Positions 12,314 to 23,813 of a DNA stretch of 64,000 nt are shown one piece after another. The notes under the pieces are model-generated. The model had not been told where the DNA came from, searched no databases, and saw nothing but the letters and a program-made list of their open reading frames with translations. The DNA is taken from assembly GCA_029959085.1 (NCBI GenBank), contig JARWIR010000008.1, positions 1,860,001 through 1,924,000 of the forward strand, in the 5' to 3' direction. Source of the DNA: Nemophila menziesii (Eukaryota; Streptophyta; Magnoliopsida; Boraginales; Hydrophyllaceae). The translations under genes and the position numbers were made by a program. Positions within the stretch are counted from its first letter, which is position 1, and every line of letters starts with the position of its first letter.

Positions 12314-12839
12314 TCATCCGGGTATATTATGCATACTTAGACATGAAATAACCAGTCCCCTTCCCGACTCTTGTTTAGTCACTACACTCGTTGTGCAGAT
12401 TATATGTTCTTTTACATGTCGTTCAAACACCGCAGCGTGTATTACAAAAGTAATCATAATCTTTACGTCAACTGCCTTCAAGAGACTATCAAGTCCACAA
12501 GTTAACATCAAGGATCTTTTGATCTAATTTAGTAGTAGAGGTATAGATTCCAGCATTGCTAAGCATGAATACAAGATGACCATTGTTCTTGACTGCCACC
12601 ATAGCACTAACTTTATCTTCATCACTAACATTGCAGTGGAAGTAGCTGAAAAATTTTGAGCTTATGTAGAAAACCACTTTTTGGCCTAAATCGTCTTGAA
12701 TAATATCAGATATCATGATTCTGCATGGACCGTGATTGGCAAAAAGACGCACTGTTACCTCTCCAATCCCACTCATAACTCCGCTGATTATAGCAACTTT
12801 ACTGTCTAATATCCTAATAGAAGGCCAAGATTCTACCAT
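12314..12839 (-). pseudogene. Short-chain dehydrogenase/reductase pseudogene 1
   Basis: It resembles the plant SDR110C group (secoisolariciresinol-dehydrogenase-like), cytosolic NAD(P)-dependent alcohol dehydrogenases. Reading starts MVES at 12,839. The nucleotide-binding loop is SGVMSGIG, so the usual Thr of TGxxxGxG is changed. The NNAG motif is present as SNAG. The frame stops at LWT (12,489), where the intact family continues into the segment before the active site. That segment, with an ICTTSVV strand, appears in another frame (12,511-12,314). The catalytic YxxxK can be read as YFMSK only in a further frame. Sequence beyond the active site, including the C-terminal substrate loop, is missing. 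The 5' end matches SDR pseudogene 2 (61,889-62,643), so they are paralogues. No function is expected. Confidence 0.85.
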
Positions 12840-13606
12840 GTTGGGTTTTCTTTCTCACATGCCATGTTGGTAAAACGAGAAAAGAAAAGTTGATTTTGTT
12901 TTTCATCTGTTTAATTTTTTTAATTAGTTTAGAGATTAGTTCAGATTTAAGATGACTGAATCGGTATGATCCAAGGGTGGCTATCCTATGTTCAGGAAAC
13001 ATGTGGTAACTATTATACAGGGGTAGTCGTCCTATGTTCAGGAACCATGTTCCACGGTTTTTTCCCTAAAATTAATTAATTTCATTTTTAACTCTTAGAG
13101 TTTATTTGTGGTTCCATCCGAAATTTCTTAATCTATTAGTTTTTTAAAATTAATTATCTAACGGCTTTTGATTACCTTTTCTCGAAATCCAAACATACCG
13201 CTTAATCTATTCTTCACACTACAAGTTAAATATAAGATTTTAAACTATAATTTTTTTTTACTTCCCATTATATCTTTAAATTATTCTATCCACTAAATAT
13301 ATCAATTAAATAAACAAAATATGAAAGACTACCAACCCCACTTACAACAATACTCTCTCTCTCTCTCTCCACCCAAGCAACCATAGTGTTCGAATATCCC
13401 AACCATACACTCTACCACTAGATTTAGCTTTAAACGAGTAGTGATAGTGTTGTCTAGCTCTGATCTGAAGCGTTGATGGGAGATCTCGAATTATAGGTAT
13501 TCGATTCATGCGTTCATTGAAGTATGTTTATCGGTAATAAAGTGATCTATGGAGCTATAAAGCTCGATAATTCGTGAAGCTCTGAAATTGGGTTGAATAC
13601 TCAGTG
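12840..13606. other. SDR 5' flank and (CT)n tract
   Basis: The part next to the SDR start resembles the 5' flank of SDR copy 2 ('agagattagtt.agat'). A short CT microsatellite lies at about 13,350-13,369. Otherwise nothing is recognised up to the duplication boundary. Confidence 0.5.
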
Positions 13607-14499
13607 AATCTGACTGCCATGGTTGAAGCATAGCCAAATTTGTTTTTTTTTCTGCAGGTGCGTCAATGACAGTGTTTTCAAGCATGGTCGAACCTTATAG
13701 GTGAAGAAGAGGATTTGTAGGCCATCTAACTTCCATGGAGAGCTAGGATCTCAAGTTCCAATGGAAGTTATGCAGGCCATGGCAGTGTTCAATAGAGAAG
13801 CCATGGTTGTCCATAACTACGAGATCTAGGGCTGGTTTGAGATCTATCCTTTGAGTGAAGTCATTGCAAGCCAGATCTCCATTTCGCGAAGTTCTGTTTT
13901 GTTGGTGAGTATCCTCAAATACTCAATGAATTTAAGTTAGCTTCGTTGGAGTAAATTATTCGAAATGCTAATACTCTTCGAAATAACCTGACGACATACT
14001 AACAATAGTAACATGTAAATTAATCTTTTTTTTGTAATTTGTTATTTATAATTATCTATAATATGGTAATTTTTAGGTATTTGGTTTTTATTTATTATTT
14101 ATTATGTGTTGTAACTTTTTTCCATTATTAAAATAAATTTTCAGCTATTACTAACTTATTTTTTGTGTTAATTGTTAATTTGACGTACTTAGTGTTTTTA
14201 GATCATACTCAGGAGTACTTAGTAAATATTTCTGATACTTAGTGAACTTCGATACTCAGTGAAATCATTGAGTCTGCTGCAAGAGGTGATTTCGGAGGTG
14301 GTTGGTAGATGGTTGTCGGAGATGAACAATACTTATACTTTGTAACTCGTCAAGTGACTCACTGAGTTGTTGAATTGTACTTAGTCCCACTTGATTTTGT
14401 CTTTATTTGGTTTTTATCTTAGTTGAGTATGTTTTAGTATTTGGTCACGCATAAGATTGAGTGGTGAACTCTTTGAAGAAGTACCCAACCACATGCTCC

Positions 14500-14566
14500 A
14501 TGTAGGCCATAAGGTTTATCTCCCTGTAGACCATAAGGTTTGTCTCCCTATAGGCCATAAGGTTTA
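14500..14566. repeat. 24-bp tandem repeat, about 2.7 copies
   Basis: Three 'ccataaggttt' cores start at 14,507, 14,531 and 14,555, exactly 24 bp apart. The same array is present in the right copy at about 55,425-55,490. On the minus strand it reads as 8-residue repeats inside a 64-codon frame, but that frame has no other support as a gene. Confidence 0.85.
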
Positions 14567-15550
14567 TACTCAAACAATCGTAAGTAGGTGTAATACCATA
14601 AGAAGTTAAGCACATGTTTATGTTTAATGTTCTTAACATCTACAATTATTTAAATTTACTATAACATATATGTATATTCTTTTGTAATATTATAAGTACG
14701 AAATTTGTTACCTTAAGTAGACACGGAGATACAAGATAGTACAAATAATTTTCTCGTATATGTTTTAGCACTAAGAAAATACTTCAATTTTTTTAGAAAA
14801 TATTTATTAATGTTCTTTCTTGTTTAGAAAACATGTTAACACATTAAATTTTGTGAGATGAGATTGCCATATCCCTAATCCGTCCCTATACACTTCATAT
14901 TGATAAAAAAATCTCATCATTTATTTCTCAATTTTTACTAGATTTATATACTAAGTTCACAAACAAGAATAAAAAGTTAATAAAATTGAATTAATTAACA
15001 AATACTCCTAAATCCCGAATTATGCAAAAATTATTAACAATAAAAAACTAGAATCAAATACATAACGGTTTAAATTCATACATATCATTTTTACAATAGG
15101 TACAACACAGTAAGAGGATCACGACACATACATTAAAAACTAAATCATTATTGAACTGATTAATGGAGATCTAATTTTTAACAGATAACAAAATAATGAC
15201 ATTTCACCACTAAATTTGTCACTTTGTTCAAGAGATTAACAACTACACTGTGACAATTTGAATTTTATTAATGCTGATGAACAAAAATTAATTTTGAAAA
15301 TCATAATTAACGAGCCTACATAATGCTTAACAGATTATCTCGATGTGTAAAACAATTATAGTTCATATTCATCAGACACAACTTTCTAGTAAAATTTCCT
15401 ATCTTAACAAGTAAATCTTACAACCTGAGAGTAGATGTTTATCTTTTCTTCGGTAATGATCTAGGCATGTCACTAAATAGTAATTATTGACTCTGTGCCA
15501 AATGTAAAAAAATTAATATTAATATTTTCCTTTTCTTATCCGTAACTTAA

Positions 15551-15600
<50 letters not shown>
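15551..15600. repeat. (TA)n microsatellite, about 24 units
   Basis: An uninterrupted TA run follows a short tgtg stretch. The equivalent place in the right copy (about 56,475) has only about five units. Confidence 0.95.
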
Positions 15601-15607
<7 letters not shown>

Positions 15608-16239
15608 TATACTATACACTTATAATTAGAACATATCATAAATTTTATAAATGTTCAGTATGAAGAGGAATCTCAATTGAAGGTGAATAATTAACATGAT
15701 AAAACCATACAAAAATATACACAAATACTTAGAATATTAATATTTAAGTAGCATATTATTGATTTATATTTGTTTTACTATTAGAATTAAAACCCACATT
15801 GTATAGATGAGAAGGAATAGATTGAGTGTGTTTTGTATGGATAAAAGGGAAAAAATTAAGAAGTGAACTCATACCTTGATACTGGAGGTGATAGATCTGA
15901 CATTGGAGGAAGTATCGTCTTTGTGTGTTGTGTCAAAGGAGATGTCGAGCCGTGATGTTTCAAGAATTAAGTTTTGGCTGTCCGTCTAGGTTTCAGTGTA
16001 GAAAAAATTTAAATTGTTTTATTTTTTGTATTAGGTGAATTGAGTTTTGGGTGATTTATGATTTTTTTAAGAATTACTGGCCCAAAATTTAACAAAAATA
16101 TTGGAACTTGGCCATCGGGTTTGGGGACCTATTCTTTTCTAATACGGAGAGAACATAAATTTATTTCGGAAAAGATTATTGGCCCCAAAAACATTGCGGT
16201 CCAAAAATATTGAATTTCGAACAACAGGTTGGTGAAAAT

Positions 16240-16425
16240 ACTTCCATCCAATATTAGATGGTTATTGGATGGTCCATTTCCAGTAGTATTATGACACTTA
16301 TCCCATATTTATATCATGCAAAAACTGATTATAGTAACTACCTAATTAGTGTAGTGACATGTGTTTTATAAATTTAATTCGTGGTTATGATGTTAATATT
16401 GTACCATCCAATATAGGATGAAAGT
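16240..16425. mobile_element. Small MITE in S1
   Basis: The ends acttccatccaatatt (left, 16,240) and atataggatgaaagt (right, ending 16,425) form terminal inverted repeats of about 22 bp with three mismatches. The 186-bp element has no coding capacity. The left flank ends in 'ta' and the right continues 'tc', so a Stowaway-like TA duplication is possible but not certain. The same element lies at 57,128-57,299, and it is absent from the third related subunit near 52,100. Confidence 0.7.
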
Positions 16426-17559
16426 CTTACCTATTTTATTGCTAATAAGGAGGGAGTAGATATCTTGTTTGGGTTAGAAACCAAAAAAAATATTGTTGGT
16501 CAAAGGTATTCATCTAGTATAAATAGGTTATATTTCTCACAAAATCACCTTTTCACTTCTATTCTCATGTTCAAAACATCGTAATTTTTATTTTGTTTTT
16601 TTCGAAATCGGTTTGGGTTACTTTTTTTGAGGATAAAAACACAGTTTTTAAGTGATTCTACATGGGTTCGCTATTGTTCAGTAAACACTTTTTTCAAGTT
16701 CAATAGGCTATAAACCTTAGTTTTTTAGTTTTATAGTTTTAGAGTTTCATTCATGTTGTATAGTGATTTTCGTGTTTAGGTAGCATTTTCTAGTGTGTAA
16801 TGGGCGTTTTGTTGTTGTTTGTATTTAGGTTTGCGTGTTGTGGTACTTTTATTTGTTCATTTTGGAAATGGGGTCTCCATTGATGATTTTTCTAAATATA
16901 TTTAATGATGTTAGGAAGATGAAGTCACTGACCCTAGATAAATGTTTTCATGTGTGTGGTATGTTGTGTACTTATACTTCTTTAAAAAAATATGTGCGGT
17001 AAATATGCCTAGTGGAAATTGTGAAGTGTGGTATACTTAGCCTCTAAGCCCCCTTTTAAATCATTGAGCTTGGTTATTGATATGCTCTGAGATTGATATG
17101 GTTCTTAGTGAAATTGTACTCAGAGTGCAACCATATCAAGCATTGAGCACAAATTATATTATTTCTTTTTTCAATTACAGAGCCTTGTAAACACTAGGCA
17201 AATATAGAAATGAGAAATTATATAAAATTGTACTTAAATAGTGCATCCATGTCGATCTTTGAGCACAATTTCTTTAAAACCTCATTTCAATCACTAAACC
17301 TGGTAAGCTCGAGGCACATACATTGGTAAGTTACTTAGGTATTTTTAATCTCCGAAGGTGCTAAGAATCCATCACATGATTCTTAGCATGTGATGTGAGT
17401 GTGGTTGTCGGTGTGTGTGCTCATGCGCCCGCGTGTGTCTGTATGGGAGGTTAATAGGGTTAGTTCTAGAAACATTGTTAATCTATTAGTCTAATCTAAA
17501 AAGTTAGAAATTCTGTGATTGAAAATGGCTAAAAAGCAAGTATAATACAGATCTAGCAT

Positions 17560-18255
17560 CCAAATGCTTGATTTCATTTTACATAAACGCATACATAGTA
17601 CAACAAATGTTTTAAATACATAATTTATTCTCAAACAATCTAAAGTAGGTGTAACCCAAAAAGCAGTTAAACACATGTTTAATGTTCTAACATCTACAAT
17701 TACTCTAATTTTATTTGATATATATACACATGATTTATTTCATAAAAATAAGTATGGTCTTTCATAAAAACATTATGGTATTTTTGCAGGTATCGTAAAA
17801 CAAGATCAAGAGTTTGTTACCTTAACTAGACACGTAGAAACAACATAAACTTACTCGTTTATGTTTTAACACCAAGAAAACACTTCAATTTTCAAAAAGG
17901 ATTTAGTGATGTTCTTTCTTTTTTTTGAAAACAAGTTAACACATTCAATTTTTGTGAGATGAGAACATTTAGTTCATAAGTAGTGAAAACTTGAAAACAT
18001 CAAAGACACTACATGTTATATTCCCCAACCCCAATCTGTCCATGTATACTTCATGTTGAGATAACATTCCACTATTTGTTCCTCAATTTTACTAGATTTA
18101 CATACAAAATCACAAATAATAATAAAACCTAATCGAATTGAACCCAAATTGCGCATAAATTACTAACACGCAAACACTAGATCAAATGCATAAGGGTTTG
18201 ACTTCATATTTTTTTAGTAGAATGAACAGTAAAAGGATCACGACACGAAAGAAAT
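17560..18255. repeat. Subunit repeat S2 (even type, truncated)
   Basis: It starts with 'aatgcttgatttcattttac' and the 'gtaggtgtaac' anchor and matches 58,420-59,128. It breaks off at 18,255, where the right copy continues into MULE transposase debris. Confidence 0.8.
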
Positions 18256-18284
18256 GCAGAAGAAGAAGAAGAAGATTCTGCCAT
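18256..18284 (-). pseudogene. Start-codon stub of a deleted SDR gene
   Basis: The minus strand from 18,284 reads MAES followed by a Ser run, identical in plan to the start of SDR pseudogene 2 at 62,643. The 5' flank (18,285 onward) matches 62,644 onward. All remaining coding sequence is gone. The deletion joins the Ser-codon run to the subunit repeat, with a short filler 'aagaaatgc' at the junction. Confidence 0.8.
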
Positions 18285-19619
18285 GTTGTTAGAGAAAGAA
18301 ATGTTGTTCATATACATATTATTATAGAGATTAGTTTAGATCGAATCGATTTACTCCTTACTTCTCTCCATATATAGGACTTATTAACTACAATTTCAAT
18401 TAGGTGAAACTCGTGTAAATCTCTTCTCTTATCTATAGATTTAAACGAATTTCATATTTATGATGTCATCTTTTTATATACTTCTCCAAAATCTAGAAAT
18501 TATTTTTGCTTTCTTTCAAATGTGATACCTTCTCTCGTTTGTGTTAGTTTTTATGTGTTATTTATAATTTTTTTTATCTTTTTGCGCTTTTTTAATTGTT
18601 GGTTTTTTGTCTATTTGTCTGATGTTATTTTGCGTTCGTGATATATGTAAACTTTTATTCCAAAAATAAAATAAAATAATAGCGACGCCTCCAGTATCAA
18701 GATAAATTTATGTGACACCATAGTTATCTTAACCGGAATATATATGTTTTGCCTTTGTCAAGGGAGGGGCAGGAATTTTTGTTAGGATGGTCAAAGAGTT
18801 GTGAGGTAAATTTCAAAAAAAAATGTTTTATTTGCACTATAAATCTATATATTATGCAAAAATTGTAAAATAGTTTCTTATATTATTCAAATCTGCACTA
18901 TACATTCTTATATTGTGTAAAGATTGCAGATATTAATTTTTTTTTGATGAATTATTGTATGAATTCTTTTTTATATAAATAATATATATTTTATTGTAAA
19001 AACAAAAAACAATCCTATAAATAAAGATAATTTAAAATATAATAAAATGAATTTTAAAGGTTAGAGAAAATTAAAAGAAGATTTTCAGAAAAATTAAAAA
19101 ATGATTAATTATTTTATTAAGATTTTCTTTTTGAAATATCAAAAAAGGCCATAGATCACCCAGACACTAAAGTGGCTCCGCCTCCAGTTTTTTTTATTAT
19201 ACTTATGGAGAATCCTTTTTATTAAGTTAGAGTATTTTATTAAAATTAAATGTTTCTTATTTTAATCTCAGTAGTAGCAAGCATACTCTTTTTCCTAATA
19301 CAGTGTTATTAAACTTAGATTTCTTTAAAAAATTAATTACTTGAAAATATTTTAATTTTGTTTGGAAATATTATTTTTGTTATAATTTTTTGAAAATCTT
19401 CAAGTTTTATATATACTTTGTCAGTAACTCATATGATATCTCCATTATTAATATTTAATTAGAGTATCATATAATTATGAAATATTTTTTATAAAAGAAT
19501 AAAAGAAAATTTTCATTTTTTTAATAAGTCCATTATTTTCCACCTTCTCAAAAAATCTATTTTTTAATTAATTTGCCTAATTTATCCATGATAAATTTAG
19601 ATTCGTGAGATATCATAAA

Positions 19620-22440
19620 AAATTTACTAGAGAGTTTTGACAAGTAACTTTTCATACATAACAAACATAACAAATATTTACCTAAATTAGGAGATATCAG
19701 AATGATATTTTTTGGTGCGTTTTTTCTTTATCTCTCTAGCGTTTTCTTACTCTTTCTCCTTTGATTCATTTCACATTGTTTCTTCCATTACTTATAAGTT
19801 TTCATTCAAAATCATATGAAATCAAGGTATATTATTTGTCATTAATTGGCCTTTGTTTGCAGATCACATGTGATAAATTCATCGATTTTTTGAATATTGT
19901 ATATATTTCTTATAATTTTTCGTATTCAGTTTCCGCACTGACTTTTTTTCATATCACGTTCATCAATCTATTGTTAAATTACTGGTTGATCTTATGTATT
20001 CTGCTTTTGATTTTTTATTTTATTATGTTATGGTGTTGTAGTTGTTAAAGAGAATTTAATATGTTTTTAATACATGGGAAAGCCACTTTGGACTTGGAGT
20101 TTGGACCTGTACCGCTTAGAAGGAGAACAAAGGTTCTGGCCAGTTGAGCTAAGAATTTAATGTGTTCAAGTATTTATTTGTTCATGGTAAATAGTGCATA
20201 AAACACATCGATATTACACATATGACCTATTTATTTTCACATATAACCCGTTGATATTATACGTATAACTCATTGATATTACATGGAGAATCCTTTGAGA
20301 CACCCTAATGTTATTAACGTAGCATCCATTGAAATGTTCGTAACCCACTACTTTTACTGCCAACACACTATTTTTTGTACTGTTAATGCAATACTTTTTA
20401 TTTACGTTTTTAGTTTATGATTTCTATCTTTTCTTTTGTTTTATGCACGTACATGTTTGGTTTCGAATGTCGCTTATTTGGAAATTCAAGGAATCGATTT
20501 AATTATTCGTGATGGAATATGAAACGTCAAGAAATATTTTAGTTATAGAATATTGTAGTTATGGAATATTTTTGTTATAGAATAATTTAGGTACAGAAAA
20601 TAAATTTTAGTTATATAATATTTTTTGTATTAATTAAGGTGGAAAAGGACATTTTAGACATTTTATTGGGTTGGACTTGTTTGGACAAAATTATGTGGTG
20701 ATAGATTTCATAAGTAAATTACATTAATCGATCTTTCTTCTCACATATTGTAGTAATTTGTTTAATATTATTTAGGAATTTTTGACTAAAATATCTCATA
20801 TATATACCTAGAACCCTAATCTTATTATTAACATTTTCATTAAAAATAAATTCATCTATGGATCTCTCTAGGGGTGTACGCGTGTCAGTTTTGGATAAAA
20901 GTATTAAATCTGCAAACTAACTATTATTGTACAGGGTTGAAAATTTAAACTCGAACTAGCCCAATACATTATATAAGTCGTTGAGTTTTGAGTATTGCGA
21001 ATTTCGGGTACATCACGAGTGACTTGCGTTGATAAGCGAGTCAGATTGGTATACGGATTTGCTAGACGGGTGAATATTATATTACAAATGAAAGTTGTAA
21101 AATAACATAAATAGGATGCTCATACACTTCAATATGCTATTTTGAATAATATAAATTAAAACTTAAAAAAATCTTGAATTAAAAAAATAAAAATAATATT
21201 ATAATATCCTATGAAATTAAAATATACGATAAAATATTATTGAATGATTGGGAAATTTTAAATTTAATTTTTTATAGAAAAAGAAAGAAAGAAACTTGAT
21301 CTCTAGTATTCATTTCAAGTAAACTGAGTAATATATATTTACGTAGTTGTTTATATAAAAATGGGTAATTTAGGCCGGTATGCGGGTATTTTTGTTTTCT
21401 CAACTTCAAAATCAACAACCTGTATTTTTCTAAATGTAAATCGCAACCCATCCAATAAAAAGTAACAAGACTAGTTTTCGATTAGTATAAGCGGGTAGGT
21501 CAGATTATACAGATTTCTATCCAGATGGACAACCATACTCTCGACCAACCATACACAACTATAACATAACCATAGAGGAACTGAAAACCATACCTATAGA
21601 TTTGTTTTGTTTCTATTGGAGTGCACATGAGTATGGCGACACCACATCCTTCAAACAATCATCACATATTTTTCATGGTTGAAGTATACGCGTCACCTGC
21701 TTACCATAATTCTTGACCTTGAAAGCTCTTTGCTCATCAGAGAAGACAGTCTAAGGGAGAGTTTCGTGCCACCTACTTCCGAGCAACCACTGAAGTTAAT
21801 CTCGAATGCTTCGCACTCGACGAAGAATTTAAACAAAGGGTGAGTCAGGTTTATGATGTGGCTTCTACAATCTTTTTCGTGTGAAAGATGCCACAATTAC
21901 AGATTGGTGTGTCTATTTCTTTGGTAATGCCTCTTTCTCTAACAACAATTGGATTTTTTATAAATTTTTTGTTGACTATATTCTTGTGTTATTCCATTTC
22001 TATTTTTAATAACCCCATTGCGTCGTTGTGTTTAGACAGAGAGATTCAATGTTTTTTTAACTTTGTTAAATAAATTTGAATATATTCCCAGTTTAATATA
22101 TAAATTTTTTCATCTTTAAAAATATTAGTATATATAGCATTAGTTTTGTTTTTTATAGATTGCATTTTTTTGAATGTTAATTGATAATATTTTTTCTCGG
22201 TAGGATTATTGTTAATAACGTTGTTAAATAATTTATTAAGGGATAATGGCCATTTATATCATGAAAATAGGTTATACTTTCCTAATCTTACCATCAATAA
22301 TCTTTGTCCCAATTAAATAATGGTTTTATTACTTTAGTTTATTTTTTTATTATGCTACCCTTCCTTCTATTACTTTCTCAGTCTACTCTATTTTTTTTTA
22401 TAAAGGATAAAGGATTTTAATATTTGTTGGTTTGTTTTCT
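19620..22440. other. No gene recognised
   Basis: AT-rich DNA between the duplication and the LTR cluster. A hydrophobic 95-codon frame (19,761-20,048) and a 67-codon minus frame (21,693-21,896) have no recognisable domain. A short segment at about 20,077-20,160 reads as a basic LRRRTKVL-type peptide that could be transposon debris, which I cannot place. Confidence 0.4.
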
Positions 22441-23813
22441 AAATGCTAAGACAATAAAGTTTAATTACTAAATTAATGCAAGTAAATAACTAGACGCAAG
22501 AAACTAAAGTGTTTACGCAATATGAGAAGGCAGTACTTGAGAGACGCAAGGATTTCACCTAACTATCATTCATTTCATACATTGTTTAAGGGACAAATTG
22601 GTAAATTTGTATTGGTCGGGATTCTATATTCTCCTTACCCCCGTCAGGGTGGACTAAGGAGCGACTCTCAAGTGCTACAAACCCCGTCAGGGTGATCATA
22701 GTCCACTCTCAAGTGATTAAGGTTAAATTACCCAATTGGCCATATGATTAATTACGCTCGTCAGAGTCAAATAACTTCTATCCTACATTCATTAACTAGT
22801 TCGGTACCTAGACCCCCTGTCAAGGTGATCCAATCGCCACTAATTGGAATAGCCTAGATACTAAGTCCTTTTATCAATTGATCAGGTCAATAATAGTAAA
22901 TAAGCACAAATTAAAGAAAAATACGAATTACCCAATTTGATTTAAATAATTAATATCCCAAATTCAAACATATAAAGTAAAATCAAATTGGGATTAACCC
23001 ATTATGCGTTCTCAAGCACTAAATTAAATTAGCTCATACTAATGCGGAAAACTAAATTAAAAGAAATAAATGTGTTCATATTGTTTTACAGAAAGAAATT
23101 AAAGAAAAACCTAATTGCGGAATTAGATTAGTTGTGAATTGGAGATATAGACCGTATCCAGCTCTCTAGCTTTCCTACTTCCTTGCCTTGACTTCTCTCT
23201 AACGTTTTCTTTTGTAAAAAGGGATTTGTGTATAAAATAGAAGTCAAAACCCTTATTTATACTCCAAAATTCGGAGTAGGCCTTTAGGTAAAGACTAAAT
23301 GAAATAATAAAGGCCCAAGTCCATTATCTTAGCCCAAAATCACGTAACTGCTGTACCACCTCCACTAAAACAGCTCTAACGACTCGTTTCAACTCGGATT
23401 GACCTAATTCTAGTTTCTAAAGTTCCGTAACTCAATAGGACACGTTTTCTCTTCACAAGTCAGCGGCTAAATCTTCTTATAGGTGTCTCGAAATCAGCAA
23501 TCTTTGGCAAATTTCCAGATTCGTAGCTTTAAAATATCAATTCTTTCGAGATTTGTCTTCATGCTTTGACTCCATATCACGATCTTTGACTTTATTCTCG
23601 GATTCCTCCTCTAGCTAACATTCCAAACCTACAAACTTTTCACTAAAATACACAATATTACGCGCAAAAGCTTAATAAATTAAAAATGCTAGAAATAAAA
23701 GAGGAAAATCGGATTATTGCAAATTTAGTCCAAAAGTCTATCAAATTAAACGAATAAACACGAAAAATGATGTCTCCCAAGGGCATAAAATTAGAACATT
23801 TAGGGAGACATCA
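22441..23813 (-). repeat. LTR C, truncated, Athila-like
   Basis: On the minus strand it begins TGATGTCTCCC at 23,813, followed by the GGGAGACATCA arm, and continues with sequence related to LTR D (903-2,436). A TATA-like tataaata lies on the minus strand at 23,254-23,261. Features shared with B and D include 'ccgtcagggtgga'-type blocks and the 'tctccaattc..gttcgtaac' stretch. Its other end lacks a terminal CACCA-like border, so roughly the last 150 bp are missing. No internal region is attached on either side. Confidence 0.65.
23768..23813 (-). promoter_or_regulatory. 46-bp LTR-terminal hairpin (LTR C)
   Basis: TGATGTCTCCC and GGGAGACATCA are a perfect 11-bp inverted repeat enclosing a 24-base loop. 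This is the clearest of five such modules, and all five span exactly 46 bp. Whether it acts in integration, transcription or RNA structure is unknown. Confidence 0.75.

Larger units (their letters stand above)
14450..17560. repeat. Subunit repeat S1 (odd type)
   Basis: One of six related subunits (others start near 17,560, 49,868, 52,660, 55,375 and 58,420). It is anchored by 'ctcaaacaatcgtaagtagg' and 'aacatctaca' near 14,571-14,645, then 'gttacctta..tagacac', 'gtgagatgag', a 'ggatcacgacac' segment near 15,117, and 'gtaagctcgaggcac' near 17,306. The odd type continues into non-coding 'tattggcccc' and 'tctcacaaaatcac' segments. No coding region is supported. Confidence 0.75.
13607..19619. repeat. 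Segmental duplication, left copy (C1)
   Basis: The sequence matches 54,533-64,000 in direct orientation at high identity, in two blocks: 13,607-18,255 with 54,533-59,128, and 18,256-19,619 with about 62,617-64,000. The match reaches the right edge of the window, so the true end is unknown and C1 extends past 19,619. The left breakpoint falls at the first codons of the MULE transposase piece seen beside the right copy ('gactgccatgg'). C1 lacks about 3.5 kb at 18,255 relative to the right copy. Confidence 0.9.

Noticed and set aside
12489..12839. SDR copy 1 as a functional short protein
   Set aside because: It stops before the active site, the nucleotide loop is altered, and the rest lies in other frames.
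19761..20048. 95-codon hydrophobic frame that could be a small membrane protein
   Set aside because: T-rich DNA gives Leu/Phe/Ile-rich peptides by chance. There is no counterpart to compare and no promoter or domain.
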